A DNA stretch of 64,000 nt from Cellvibrio sp. OA-2007 (lineage in GTDB: Bacteria; Pseudomonadota; Gammaproteobacteria; Pseudomonadales; Cellvibrionaceae). The DNA lies in NCBI RefSeq assembly GCF_000953825.1, contig NZ_BBUL01000090.1, positions 124,001 through 188,000 of the forward strand. The letters are read 5' to 3'. The position numbers and the translations under genes are program-made. The first letter of the stretch is position 1. Every line of letters starts with the position of its first letter. Under the pieces are notes generated by a model. It did not search any database. It saw nothing but the letters and a program-made list of their open reading frames with translations, and had not been told where the DNA came from. Below are positions 45,424 to 54,369 of this stretch, piece by piece.

Positions 45424-46728
45424 CTATTTCCAACTGCGCAGTTTGTATCCTTTAGCTGCATAAAAGAGAAGAAACAGGTAGCAAGGAGTCATCACTATGT
45501 AAGCGGTTTGGCGATCCATAACGGTTGACAATGCGCCCATTATTACGGGCAATACCGCGCCACCGGCGATTGCCATAATCAACAGCGCAGAACCAGTTGC
45601 GGTGTATTTGCCTACACCACTTAATGCCAAGGGCCAAATGGCGGGCCACACAATCGCATTTGCCAAACCAAGCAAGGCAATACAAAGAATGGTATTCGGG
45701 ATTGACGGGACGCCAAGGAAGGCAAACAGTGATGAAATTGAGGTTGATTCATTACTGCCAAACACAATACTCAAGCTAAGAAATACACCTAGGACGGAAG
45801 AAACAAGCAGCATGTTTTGTTGCGAGATCACGCGCGGAATTAACAATATTCCCAAAATGTATCCAAACACCATACAGGACATAGTGATAGAGGTGAGAAT
45901 AGAGAAATTGCTAAAACCAATACTGCGACCGTAAGCACCAATGGTATCGCCAGCAATAACTTCAACACCAACATAAAGGAATAATGCAATTACACCCAAT
46001 ACCAAATTTGGAAATTGCAGTGCACCGCGCAGAGGCAATTTTTCCTCTTTATCTTCCTCTGATACCAGCTCGGGTAGCGAAGACAAACGTACCAGAAGCG
46101 CAACAATACCAATCACCAGCCCCATATAAATGTAAGGCATCACCAGATTATTGGCCATTTGCTCAATTTCTTCAGCCGAAGGAGTGGTAGTTGGATGACC
46201 TGTCATGCCCCCTAAAATTAAGGCAGTAAATACCAAGGGAGCAACAATGCCGGCAGATTTATTGAGGATTCCCATCAAGCTAATGCGACGCGCAGCAGAC
46301 TCTTCCGGCCCCATTTTTACAACATAGGGATTTACCGCTGTCTGCACTAATGTCTGCCCGGCACCCATCATAAATTGAGCAATTAAAAATAAACCAAACC
46401 AGTGGGTTTTTGCTGCGGGGATGTATAAAAACGCAGCAGATGCCATCACTCCTAATCCAATTGCCATACCATTTTTGTAACCAACTTTACGGATAACCCA
46501 AGAAGATGGCAGCGAAAAAACCGTTACCGCAATATAAAAAGAAAACAAAATAAATGAAGCTTGAAATGGTGTCAGTGCCAATACAATTTCCAAATAAGGC
46601 ATCAGCGAGCCATTCAGCCAAGTGACAAATCCGAAAATAAAAAACAACCCTGCAATCATCGCCAAAGGTAGCGCAGAACCTCTTTCATTAGTATGCGGCA
46701 CGTGAACAGCAACAGCTTCGTTATTCAT
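45424..46728 (-). CDS. nagP: GlcNAc transporter NagP (FucP-type MFS)
   Basis: The 434-residue permease has twelve predicted helices. MIAGLFFIFGFVTWLNGSLMPYL and QFMMGAGQTLVQTAVNPYVV are typical of the FucP sugar:H+ symporter family. With nagK beside it, it corresponds to NagP, an inner-membrane GlcNAc permease that needs a kinase rather than PTS. The start at 46728 is 15 bp after the nagK stop, so the two genes are in one operon. Confidence 0.93.
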   Translation of the reverse strand: MNNEAVAVHVPHTNERGSALPLAMIAGLFFIFGFVTWLNGSLMPYLEIVLALTPFQASFILFSFYIAVTVFSLPSSWVIRKVGYKNGMAIGLGVMASAAFLYIPAAKTHWFGLFLIAQFMMGAGQTLVQTAVNPYVVKMGPEESAARRISLMGILNKSAGIVAPLVFTALILGGMTGHPTTTPSAEEIEQMANNLVMPYIYMGLVIGIVALLVRLSSLPELVSEEDKEEKLPLRGALQFPNLVLGVIALFLYVGVEVIAGDTIGAYGRSIGFSNFSILTSITMSCMVFGYILGILLIPRVISQQNMLLVSSVLGVFLSLSIVFGSNESTSISSLFAFLGVPSIPNTILCIALLGLANAIVWPAIWPLALSGVGKYTATGSALLIMAIAGGAVLPVIMGALSTVMDRQTAYIVMTPCYLFLLFYAAKGYKLRSWK

Positions 46729-46743
46729 GATCTATTTCTCGCG

Positions 46744-47670
46744 TTAAATAGTAGTGGCTAAAACACTTTGATTATTATTGACTAGCTTGAAGCGCTGTTT
46801 GGCGAAATATACGGCGCCAAATTCCGGTTGATATAAAGCGGGAGAAAGGTGGGCAGACATCTCTGGTTCCATCCAGGGAATAAGACGCGGCGCAAGACCA
46901 CCGATGATCGACATGCGCCCGGGATTGGTTGCCCAGAGCTTGCGCGCAACGCCACTCATATAAGCGGCACCTTCTTTAGCAATACTGATGGCAACTGCGT
47001 CACCGGCATCGGCGGCATCCACGACAAAAATCGCAAATTTGGCGTAATCGCCCTGCTTGGCACCAAACATGCGATCGACAATCATCACACCGGAAGCCTG
47101 CAAAAAATCACCAATGGATTTACTTAAACTGGTTTGCGGCCCCAAATCATCGGACGCAAGTAAAATCGCCTGAATGGCTTGCAACCCCATCCAGGCACCA
47201 CTGCCTTTGTCGCCAATAGGGAAACCATGGCCGCCGATAAACAGCGATTGATCATCTACGTAAGAATAGCCGCAGGAGCCAGTTCCACAAATCATGACCG
47301 CACCTTCGTCGCGATTGTGAGCACCTAAGCAGGCAATATGAAGATCGGTGGTGAGATGCATTTCTTTAAAGGGATGCCCCCAAGCTGACATAACCTCATA
47401 AAGGCTGGGAACATTAACGCCGGCAAGACCAGCACCAGCGATTAAGTCGCCCATTGCTGATGGCGGCAAACCGGCATCGATCAACGCCAGCTCAGCAGCG
47501 GTGCGAATAGAATCTTTTGCTTGTTGGACGCCCTGAAACGGATTGGCAGGGCCGCCGACGCCGGTACCCAGCACTTGCAAATCTGCGGTCATGATACTTG
47601 CGCGGCATTTAGTACCGCCGCCATCAATCCCTATATACAAGGTTTGTTCGCCGAGTGGCATCTTTGCCAT
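46744..47670 (-). CDS. nagK: N-acetylglucosamine kinase NagK (BadF/BadG ATPase family)
   Basis: The 308-residue kinase has the ASKHA motifs YIGIDGGGTKCRASIM (phosphate 1), CGTGSCGYSY (phosphate 2) and IIGGLAPRL. The BadF/BadG family assignment matches the eukaryote-like GlcNAc kinases used in Shewanella-type GlcNAc pathways. It phosphorylates incoming GlcNAc to GlcNAc-6-P. ATG 47670 has an AGAGGTAG ribosome site. It is the first gene of nagKPXAB, with a long leader and a NagR-controlled promoter. Confidence 0.93.
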   Translation of the reverse strand: MAKMPLGEQTLYIGIDGGGTKCRASIMTADLQVLGTGVGGPANPFQGVQQAKDSIRTAAELALIDAGLPPSAMGDLIAGAGLAGVNVPSLYEVMSAWGHPFKEMHLTTDLHIACLGAHNRDEGAVMICGTGSCGYSYVDDQSLFIGGHGFPIGDKGSGAWMGLQAIQAILLASDDLGPQTSLSKSIGDFLQASGVMIVDRMFGAKQGDYAKFAIFVVDAADAGDAVAISIAKEGAAYMSGVARKLWATNPGRMSIIGGLAPRLIPWMEPEMSAHLSPALYQPEFGAVYFAKQRFKLVNNNQSVLATTI

Positions 47671-47764
47671 GATCTACCTCTTTATTTTTAGCGCAAATAT
47701 CCAGTTACTTAGACAACAACCAGACATTCAGAATTCGACTCATCCAATGAACAAGATAGAGCTC

Positions 47765-47866
47765 TCAATTAAACCATGATGATAGCAGAGTGTTAAAAAA
47801 GGTTAGTGCCCCGCAGGACACTAACCACAAGACCACTACTACAGCTCTAGAGAACTCATGCCCCAT
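47765..47866 (-). CDS. Candidate 33-residue leader peptide in the nagK leader
   Basis: An ORF starting ATG at 47866 (AAGG four bases upstream) encodes MGHEFSRAVVVVLWLV and so on to a TGA at 47765. It contains the whole terminator hairpin (47801-47826), so its translation would disturb that stem. It is rich in Val and hydrophobic residues. It may be a chance ORF; there is no homology evidence. Confidence 0.3.
   Translation of the reverse strand: MGHEFSRAVVVVLWLVSCGALTFFNTLLSSWFN
47795..47826 (-). terminator. Intrinsic terminator (attenuator candidate) in the nagK leader
   Basis: On the minus strand the RNA forms an 11-bp stem, GGTTAGTGTCC / GGGCACTAACC, with a four-base loop and one G-U pair, followed by six U (47795-47800). 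It lies about 90-120 nt after the predicted start of transcription and 125 bp before nagK. Upstream arms (47876-47897) can form short alternative stems. Confidence 0.8.
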
Positions 47867-47917
47867 GATACCTTGCTTGACAAGGAGAGTTATCAAGCCC
47901 GGCTTTCATCATCGGAC
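47795..47917 (-). ncRNA. Candidate short transcript (about 120 nt) from the NagR promoter to the terminator
   Basis: Promoter and terminator define a transcript of about 120 nt. It could be an attenuated leader or a NagR-controlled small RNA. No known RNA family is recognised. Confidence 0.35.
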
Positions 47918-47923
47918 AGGTTT

Positions 47924-47952
47924 AGATTACGCCCTGCGGACAACGTTGTCAA
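47924..47952 (-). promoter_or_regulatory. nagK promoter overlapping a NagR operator
   Basis: On the minus strand TTGACA (47947-47952) and TAATCT (47924-47929) are spaced by exactly 17 bp. The palindrome GACAACGTTGTC (47939-47950) covers the end of the -35 box and the spacer. NagR binding there would block RNA polymerase. The predicted start is near 47917. Confidence 0.75.
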
Positions 47953-48099
47953 AGAGATTTTTGACTTTTTTACACTCAGTCAATCAAATGTAAAAAAACA
48001 GCCAGTGAAGAACCAAAAAAAGAAAAACTGCAGCCAACTTCAAACCAGTGCACAGTGAAAACAGACAACAATTTTACGCAAGAAAAACAACAATTAATT

Positions 48100-48804
48100 T
48101 TATTCGTCATAACTAAAAAATATATTTGCCGTTAAGCGCCCAACCTGAGGGTCAGGATCAAGGCTGAGACTTGATAGAATATTAGCTGAGTGCAATATAT
48201 TGCCGCGATATACCACTAGGCGGTTAAATTTAGCAGGCACAAAACCAACCTTTGTAAAAAATTCGTTGGATTCCGAAAAATAGCGGCGCTCTGATTTCTT
48301 ACTATTTAATTCATCGTAAGAGACATCAAGATACCGCTCTGAACGCTCAGGAGTGATGGCTTCGTAACCCGTGTGATTATGGCGATAGAATCCTGTACCT
48401 CCATGCTGCTCATCACATAGGTACAGAAGTGTTGCAAAAAAGTATGGGCTGCTCGCATCAAAATGCGGGATTCGCTGCAGCGGCCCCAGCTCTACTTCAG
48501 GCACCCTCATCATGCACATGGCGTCTTGCAGCGGTTTTATTTTTCGCTCTGCTGGAATTTCATATTCAGCTCTAACTATATGATCCAGATAATCCCTCAT
48601 TTGCTCGCCCAAACCTATCGGTGCGGGAGTGCGCACACCAGGGTAACCTTTGCGCTGCACTGCTGCAGCGTAATGCGTAAACGTTGCATGCTGGGCAAAT
48701 TCCACAAGTTGTGTCGGCGCTACAAGAAAATTATCAAAACAAAGTACTTTATTATTCTCGTCGCCCATACGCAGAATTTGCAGACTGAGTGAATCATTAA
48801 CCAT
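48100..48804 (-). CDS. DUF6445-like protein (2-oxoglutarate/Fe(II) oxygenase-like)
   Basis: The 234-residue protein starts at ATG 48804 (GAGG seven bases upstream). It has a candidate metal site, IPHFDASSPYFFATLLYL, then GGTGFYRHNHTGYE and a C-terminal VVYRGNILHSANI, the order H-x-D...H of double-stranded beta-helix oxygenases. Proteins of this type are regularly found beside flavin-dependent tryptophan halogenase-like genes and TonB receptors in glycan loci. The reaction is unknown. It follows the halogenase with 51 bp between. Confidence 0.7.
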   Translation of the reverse strand: MVNDSLSLQILRMGDENNKVLCFDNFLVAPTQLVEFAQHATFTHYAAAVQRKGYPGVRTPAPIGLGEQMRDYLDHIVRAEYEIPAERKIKPLQDAMCMMRVPEVELGPLQRIPHFDASSPYFFATLLYLCDEQHGGTGFYRHNHTGYEAITPERSERYLDVSYDELNSKKSERRYFSESNEFFTKVGFVPAKFNRLVVYRGNILHSANILSSLSLDPDPQVGRLTANIFFSYDE

Positions 48805-48855
48805 AGCGAGCCTCAAGGATAGTCTGTTATTTTACTTTGAAACCGATAATGGCAA

Positions 48856-50379
48856 TTAACGGGAATCAAGCGCCCTTTTTAATTCTGTCAGCCATTGGCG
48901 ATGCGATAATAAAGCATCGCCCATTTGCATAGATTTTTCTTGCACCTGCCGCACCAACTCTTGCGATCTATTTTTTTCTGGCAATGCCATTACCCCGGGA
49001 CGGGTTGGATAGTTCATGCCGTAAAGAACAAATAAATAATTTTCTACTCCGAAAATATCAAACGCGCTAAAAAAGTCGGATTTTTTAGGCGGGGCGATAG
49101 TCCACATTGCCAAGCGCTCTTTCAAAATATCGGAAACTACCCCATTTTCAGTGCTCTCTCGCCAGAAAGAAGAGTCGCGCCTATCTGAAATCAAATAATG
49201 CAGCTGAACAAAATCAATCACACGTTCCCAGGTGTAGCGCATTACTTTATTGCAGTACTCAGCGACCAAGGGAATGTCATCTGCAAGCTTGGGAAAATTT
49301 CGCGCCAACTGCAATGCCGCAAAATCGGTCACTAAAATTGATGTTGCCTCCAAGGGCTCCACAAACCCTTGCGCCAGCCCCAATGCAGCGCAGTTTTTCA
49401 GCCAGAAAGATTCTCTATAGCCAATTGCCATAGGAATTTTTCGCAGATTGGCATTTTGCAGATCGCGCCCCATGTAACTCGAAAAGCTGGCGACCGCTTC
49501 ACTTTCACTCATGTGTTGGGATGAGTAAACAAAACCAATTCCGCGGCGCTGAGTGAGCGGGATATCCCAAATCCAACCCGCACTATGCGCGGTGGCCAAG
49601 GTGTAAGGTTTTATCTCATCGGTCTCTGTAATCGGTTCCTGAAGCGCCAAGGCCGCGTCTGTTAATATTTGTGCGGATTTATCTAACAACGGAACCGCTA
49701 GCGTTTTCCCCAGTAACAACGATGAGAAACCAGAGCAATCGACAAAAAAATCAAACAACTCTGTTCTTCCATCGGCATAAACAAAACCATCGATATTACC
49801 ATCTGATTTTATTTTTACTTGCTCAATAGTTTCAACTATATGCCTGACAGAAAATTTTTCGCGGGCATTTTTCGCTAATAAATCTGCAAATTTTACTGCA
49901 TTAAAATGGTAGGCATAATCGACCGCTCCTACATAGGGTGGCGATGATTTTTGCTTGGGCGAGCGATTCAGCTCTGCCACTGAATAGATTTCCGACAATC
50001 TGGAAAACTCAAAATCAGCCGTATTGTTAAGCCAATAATTGGTGACATCGTATCCAGATGGGAAAGGGGAACTAAAGGGATGGTAATAGAAATGATTATG
50101 GCCGTGTTTATCTGCATCCATCCAGTTTGCAAACTTAATACCTTGTTTAAAGGTTGCATCGCAGCAGGAAAGCAAATCAACCTCTGCAATACCAAACTTT
50201 TTTAATGTCGCTTTTATTTGGGGAACGGTACCTTCGCCAACACCAATGATGGGAATGTCTTTGGATTCAATTAACGTAATTTCAATTTCAGGGTCACGGG
50301 CTAATTCCACCCCAAGATGATTTGCCGCCAACCACCCAGCCGTACCACCACCGACAATTGCTACGCGTTTGATTTTCAT
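48856..50379 (-). CDS. Flavin-dependent (tryptophan-type) halogenase family protein
   Basis: The 507-residue flavoprotein has the FAD loop VGGGTAGWLAA (9-19), the halogenase motif GWIWDIPL, a Lys (K78 in ATFKQGIKF) matching the catalytic Lys79 of PrnA, and FVEPLEATS with the active-site Glu. By these residues it looks catalytically complete. In GlcNAc and other polysaccharide loci of this group such genes accompany a TonB-dependent receptor, and the substrate is not known. A terminator (50407-50436) separates it from the receptor gene. No biosynthetic gene cluster surrounds it. Confidence 0.88.
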   Translation of the reverse strand: MKIKRVAIVGGGTAGWLAANHLGVELARDPEIEITLIESKDIPIIGVGEGTVPQIKATLKKFGIAEVDLLSCCDATFKQGIKFANWMDADKHGHNHFYYHPFSSPFPSGYDVTNYWLNNTADFEFSRLSEIYSVAELNRSPKQKSSPPYVGAVDYAYHFNAVKFADLLAKNAREKFSVRHIVETIEQVKIKSDGNIDGFVYADGRTELFDFFVDCSGFSSLLLGKTLAVPLLDKSAQILTDAALALQEPITETDEIKPYTLATAHSAGWIWDIPLTQRRGIGFVYSSQHMSESEAVASFSSYMGRDLQNANLRKIPMAIGYRESFWLKNCAALGLAQGFVEPLEATSILVTDFAALQLARNFPKLADDIPLVAEYCNKVMRYTWERVIDFVQLHYLISDRRDSSFWRESTENGVVSDILKERLAMWTIAPPKKSDFFSAFDIFGVENYLFVLYGMNYPTRPGVMALPEKNRSQELVRQVQEKSMQMGDALLSHRQWLTELKRALDSR

Positions 50380-50406
50380 GGATCACCTGCCACAAATATT
50401 TACAAC

Positions 50407-50436
50407 AAAAAAGCCCAGCATAAGCTGGGCTTTTTT
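50407..50436 (-). terminator. Terminator after the TonB receptor gene
   Basis: A perfect 13-bp stem (AAAAAAGCCCAGC and complement, loop ATAA) ends in T residues on the minus strand. It lies between the receptor and the halogenase genes, so readthrough may set lower expression of the latter. Confidence 0.85.
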
Positions 50437-50462
50437 AACTACTCAGCTAAAAACTTCAGCGA

Positions 50463-53165
50463 TTAGTACTTGAAGCTTACACCCAACATGTAGGTTGCTT
50501 CGCCTTCAAATGACCAAGCTGGGAAGCCTTCCAACAACGGAGCCTTCATACCATATGCAGAGGTATAGGCTTCAGCCGCACCATACTGAACATCATCCTG
50601 CTCCAGAACGTTGATTGCTTCCAGGCTCAAGCTAATGCTGTCAGTAATATTCCAGCCGAAGCTCAAGTCAAGAGAACCAAAGTCATCGTGCATACGGTTG
50701 CCGTAGTAACCAGTTTCACGAATCATATACTCTGAACGCCAGTTGTAAGCCGCACGCGCGGAGTAAACATCGTTTTCCCAGTAACCAACAAGGTTCACAC
50801 TGTCTTTTGATGATTCAGTGAATACACCTAAACGATCAGCATAGCTTTCCATTGGAGCATTAGCATTTACGTAAGTGTAGTTCAGCATCACACCAAAGCC
50901 GTTGTCGAATGCGTGGTTCAATTGCAATTCGATACCATCGATCTCGCCGCCACCAGCATTTTTCAGAGTGTTCACTTCCCAGTTATCTACACCGCTATCT
51001 GGGCTTACCAAACCGATAGATTGGTTCACTTGAATTTCGCTGGTTACGAAGTTGTTAACAGACTTAACGAAGTAAGTCGCAGACAACATATTGCCGTCAC
51101 CATAGTAGTATTCAAGGCTAAGATCTGCCTGAGATGCTTTCATCGGCTTAAGACCAACGTTACCAATGGTCACACGCTCGTTGCCAGGCACAGTATCCTG
51201 ATACCCCTGCTGAGTCACTGCAGTAAACATATCGTTGTAGTTTGCGCGGCTGATTGCTTGTGATGCAGTAGTACGCAACACCAAATCATCAGTCAGATCA
51301 AAAATTACGTTCAAGCTTGGCAATACATCATCGTAATCATCGCTGATAGATGTTTTGTTATTGCTGTAATAAGCATTTTGAGCCAGATCGCCAGATGCTA
51401 AAGGAGTACCATCCAATGCGTATGACTTGCCCGTAACGTCACTGCTGATATAGCGCAAACCGAAGTCACCTTTAACACCCTCAGTTTCGAAGGTAAACAT
51501 ACCGTACAGCGCGTCATTTTGTTCGTTGAGGAAAGCGTAACCTGAACGCTCTTCTTTCCAACCAGTCAGATCTGCCAAGGTTTTAGCAACCATTGCACCC
51601 AGGTTTGGCTTAGGCGCCGTCATACCGTGAGCACCTACCTGGAAAGTACCGCTATAGAACTCAGAGGTATTAACTTGTTGAACATTCGCTTTGGTAACAC
51701 CACGCAGAGAAGACTTCTCAACATCGTGGTCGGTAGTACGGAAACCGGTTTTGAAAGATTTGATTGCGCCTAAATCCAGCTCAAACTCAAAATCTACTTG
51801 CGCGTAAGATTCTTCATCAGAGTTTGGACCTTTGCCAATCGCCCAGCTCTCTGGAGCTGCTGTTGGGCGATAGTTAGCCAGCGTCATGTTCAGGTCAGAG
51901 GTAGGGTTAATTTTGATTTGTTTGCCAGATGCATCAACGCTGCCAGCCCACAATGCCATTTTGTCATCGCCTAAACTGGCAAAATGCGAGAAGTTGGTGG
52001 TCAGATCAGTACCGCCTTCGGCTTTGGTGTTACCCGCACGCGCAGTCACCTTAAACTCATCGGTCGCGTACTCAACATCAAAATCGAGGGTGTCTGAGCT
52101 CATGCTCGCAATACGACCCCAAGTTTGGTTGAAAGTCTCAGTTCCCAACGCACCGCTTGCCCAACCCACAGCCAAGTTGCCACGTTTTGCAGTTTTGGTA
52201 GTACTCTTAACGCACACGCCAGCAGCATTGGTTTCAGAACAAGTGTAATTGCTGGCAGACTTATCCAAACCGGTAAACAGGTAAGTACTGGTGTTGGTGT
52301 TATTTGCTTTCAGATCTAACGACAGCGCGTGCAAACCAAAAGTTAAGTTGTCAGTTGGCGCCCACTGTGCAGTCACATCCAGTGCACTACGCTCACGCTC
52401 TTGAATGAAAGTAGTTGGAGAAACGTCATCCCACCAACGGTAATCTGCTTCGGTACCACGACGTACGTAGTCGAAATTTTCAGTTGCACCAGCAACCAGA
52501 ATACCGAAAGATTCTGAATCATTTTTCCAGCTGTACAAGCCGGAAACCTCTGGAGACACATCATCACTGATAGTACCAGTACGCGCTTTAACACCTACAT
52601 ACACGGTGTTGGCGTCTGTATCCAATGGCTTGCGAGTTTTTACAATAACAGTACCACCAATACCACCTTCATTCAGGTCGGCTCTGGATGACTTGTACAC
52701 ATCCATACCGTTAATCAATTGCGAAGGCAGCAGCGAATAGTTAAAACTGCGGTCGATAGCTTGTTGGTCGTACCAACCGGTAGAAGCAACGTTTTGACCA
52801 TTCAATTGAGTCAATGTCATTTGTGGTGCAGCACCACGAATAGATACTGAAGCACCCTGACCAAATGCACGACCAACCGTTACACCAGGAATACGGCCAA
52901 GTGACTCGCCGATATCAGAGTCAGGGAACTTGCCCACATCTTCTGCCGATACAGCATCTACTACCGCAGTGGAGTTACGCTTGATATCAACAGCGTTTTT
53001 CAACGCACCGCGAATACCAGTAACAATCACCTCTTCTGGCGCTGCGCCTGCATCTTGTGCATTAGCAGTAACTGCAAAACCCATCATGGCGACAGCGGCT
53101 ACCGAACCGAGCATCAGTGCACTCTTATTGGCCAGCTTGATCGCATCACTTAACTTGTTACGCAT
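50463..53165 (-). CDS. TonB-dependent receptor, probable GlcNAc/chitooligosaccharide importer
   Basis: The 900-residue receptor starts at ATG 53165 (GGGAGAAT ribosome site). It has a signal peptide (about 1-35, TANAQ), a TonB-box-like EEVIVTGIRG and the plug domain (SAEDVGKFPDSDIGESLGRIPGV). A 22-strand barrel follows and ends GVSFKY. The type (IROMP-like, Caulobacter/Xanthomonas) imports carbohydrates. Two NagR operators in its promoter tie it to GlcNAc. It shares no operon with siderophore genes. Confidence 0.93.
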   Translation of the reverse strand: MRNKLSDAIKLANKSALMLGSVAAVAMMGFAVTANAQDAGAAPEEVIVTGIRGALKNAVDIKRNSTAVVDAVSAEDVGKFPDSDIGESLGRIPGVTVGRAFGQGASVSIRGAAPQMTLTQLNGQNVASTGWYDQQAIDRSFNYSLLPSQLINGMDVYKSSRADLNEGGIGGTVIVKTRKPLDTDANTVYVGVKARTGTISDDVSPEVSGLYSWKNDSESFGILVAGATENFDYVRRGTEADYRWWDDVSPTTFIQERERSALDVTAQWAPTDNLTFGLHALSLDLKANNTNTSTYLFTGLDKSASNYTCSETNAAGVCVKSTTKTAKRGNLAVGWASGALGTETFNQTWGRIASMSSDTLDFDVEYATDEFKVTARAGNTKAEGGTDLTTNFSHFASLGDDKMALWAGSVDASGKQIKINPTSDLNMTLANYRPTAAPESWAIGKGPNSDEESYAQVDFEFELDLGAIKSFKTGFRTTDHDVEKSSLRGVTKANVQQVNTSEFYSGTFQVGAHGMTAPKPNLGAMVAKTLADLTGWKEERSGYAFLNEQNDALYGMFTFETEGVKGDFGLRYISSDVTGKSYALDGTPLASGDLAQNAYYSNNKTSISDDYDDVLPSLNVIFDLTDDLVLRTTASQAISRANYNDMFTAVTQQGYQDTVPGNERVTIGNVGLKPMKASQADLSLEYYYGDGNMLSATYFVKSVNNFVTSEIQVNQSIGLVSPDSGVDNWEVNTLKNAGGGEIDGIELQLNHAFDNGFGVMLNYTYVNANAPMESYADRLGVFTESSKDSVNLVGYWENDVYSARAAYNWRSEYMIRETGYYGNRMHDDFGSLDLSFGWNITDSISLSLEAINVLEQDDVQYGAAEAYTSAYGMKAPLLEGFPAWSFEGEATYMLGVSFKY

Positions 53166-53237
53166 GGTTATTCTCCCGTGACTTGGCAATTTGTGTGTAT
53201 TAATAATGAATTAACTTTTCAACAACTGATGACACAA

Positions 53238-53287
53238 GACAACGTTGTCGATGGATTAACACTATCCCCACCAGACAACGTTGTCAA
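53238..53287 (-). promoter_or_regulatory. TonB receptor promoter with two NagR operators
   Basis: TTGACA (53282-53287) and TAGTGT (53259-53264) are spaced by 17 bp on the minus strand. GACAACGTTGTC occurs twice: 53274-53285 overlaps the -35 box and spacer, and 53238-53249 lies just after the expected start near 53252. The centres are 36 bp apart. Two-site repression by NagR is likely. Confidence 0.8.
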
Positions 53288-53464
53288 CAACTTTGTAAGG
53301 CAAGGTAAAGTCGATTAATGCGCCTAAATTTGCTGTGTTTTTAGAAAAACTTAATTGAAATCAACGAATTGAATTGAAATGATGAAAAAAGCGACAGAAT
53401 AAAAAAGTTTTTCCGCCAGTCAAAAAGATTACCAAAATACACACATTAAACTGGGGGCAATAAA

Positions 53465-53486
53465 AAAGCCGCACGGAGGCGGCTTT
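53465..53486 (-). terminator. Terminator after the DUF3014 gene
   Basis: An 8-bp stem AAAGCCGC / GCGGCTTT with six-base loop is followed by six U on the minus strand. Confidence 0.8.
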
Positions 53487-53529
53487 GATGGCTGAATGAC
53501 GCCAATGAGTGGCGCACACCTATGTATCA

Positions 53530-54369
53530 CTAATTAACGATGCGCGCCCGCAATTGGCGCAGACTTGCCTTAACACTGCGCGCATTTTCGGGGCCCATAC
53601 GCAACATCAACTTATGGGTTTGTGGCATTGCTTCCAGTGCAGGATCGGCATATTGATAAAACACTTTCGGGCGCACTAACAACAAATCGCCCTGCGCATC
53701 GGGTGCGGCCAAAATGTTATCGATAGCGGCAACCATCACGCTGTGGAAGTTGGGTTTCTTTAAACCCAATTCACGAAAGGCCTCTTCCAACAACGGATAA
53801 AAGCGGCGATACACCGCGACTGCTGCGTCGCTATCAATCAATGCCAGTGTGGTTACATATGGCTCGTAGCGCTGAAAATTATTGGGAGAAACGCGCTCCT
53901 GATCTACCGCCGCCCCTTCAATCGTTACCGAGAAGGTTTCCGAGATAAACGGGAGTGGTGGCGATACCACCGGGCGATATTCGTGAATCACCTTGCCCTC
54001 GGCAACATTGTTTACTGCCAATACAAATTTGCGCAGCACTTCTTGCGGCACCAATAAATTTACCAGTCCTTCGCCGCGCAACTGTTGCAGCGCAGCCAAA
54101 ATACTGCTGTCGCTGTCGCTTAACGCAGGCAAGGGTTCAACTTCAACAACGGGCTGCGGAGGAACATATTCAACCAGTGGCGCTGCTGAACTAGTGGCCA
54201 CGGCGGCAACTTGTGGCGCTACAGCTACCGGCGTACTGACTGTTTGTGATGCAACCGGTGCATCATTACGTAAAAAGAAGAAGGCAGCCGCAACAGCAAT
54301 CAAGGCCAGCACTACGATAACAATCATAGTGATCGATGAATTTTTGCGCGGTTGATAGTCATCACTCAT
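53530..54369 (-). CDS. DUF3014 membrane-anchored protein
   Basis: The 279-residue protein has one N-terminal membrane helix (about 13-33), a Pro/Val/Ala-rich linker and a DUF3014 domain (about 85-275). FVLAVNNVAEGKVIHEYRP, NFQRYEPYVTTLALIDSDAAV and YADPALEAMPQTHKLMLRMGP are typical of this family in gammaproteobacteria. The function is unknown and it is probably periplasmic. It is a single gene with a terminator. Confidence 0.88.
   Translation of the reverse strand: MSDDYQPRKNSSITMIVIVVLALIAVAAAFFFLRNDAPVASQTVSTPVAVAPQVAAVATSSAAPLVEYVPPQPVVEVEPLPALSDSDSSILAALQQLRGEGLVNLLVPQEVLRKFVLAVNNVAEGKVIHEYRPVVSPPLPFISETFSVTIEGAAVDQERVSPNNFQRYEPYVTTLALIDSDAAVAVYRRFYPLLEEAFRELGLKKPNFHSVMVAAIDNILAAPDAQGDLLLVRPKVFYQYADPALEAMPQTHKLMLRMGPENARSVKASLRQLRARIVN

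Larger units (their letters stand above)
47671..48099. other. 430-bp nagK leader and promoter region
   Basis: The stretch holds a NagR operator on a strong sigma-70 promoter, an intrinsic terminator and a 33-codon ORF on the minus strand (47765-47866). Weak ORFs on the plus strand (47790-47993, 47858-48058) have no support. Confidence 0.6.
53190..53529. other. 340-bp region between the receptor and DUF3014 genes
   Basis: It holds the NagR-controlled promoter (above) and the DUF3014 terminator (53465-53486). The rest is AT-rich with no ORF or further motif that I can see. Confidence 0.6.

Noticed and set aside
47790-48058. Two plus-strand ORFs in the nagK leader region
   Set aside because: No ribosome site and no homology signs. 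They overlap a promoter and terminator that work on the other strand.
48856-50379. Natural-product cluster around the halogenase
   Set aside because: No synthetase, regulator or export genes of such a cluster occur. The neighbours are GlcNAc catabolic genes and a TonB receptor.
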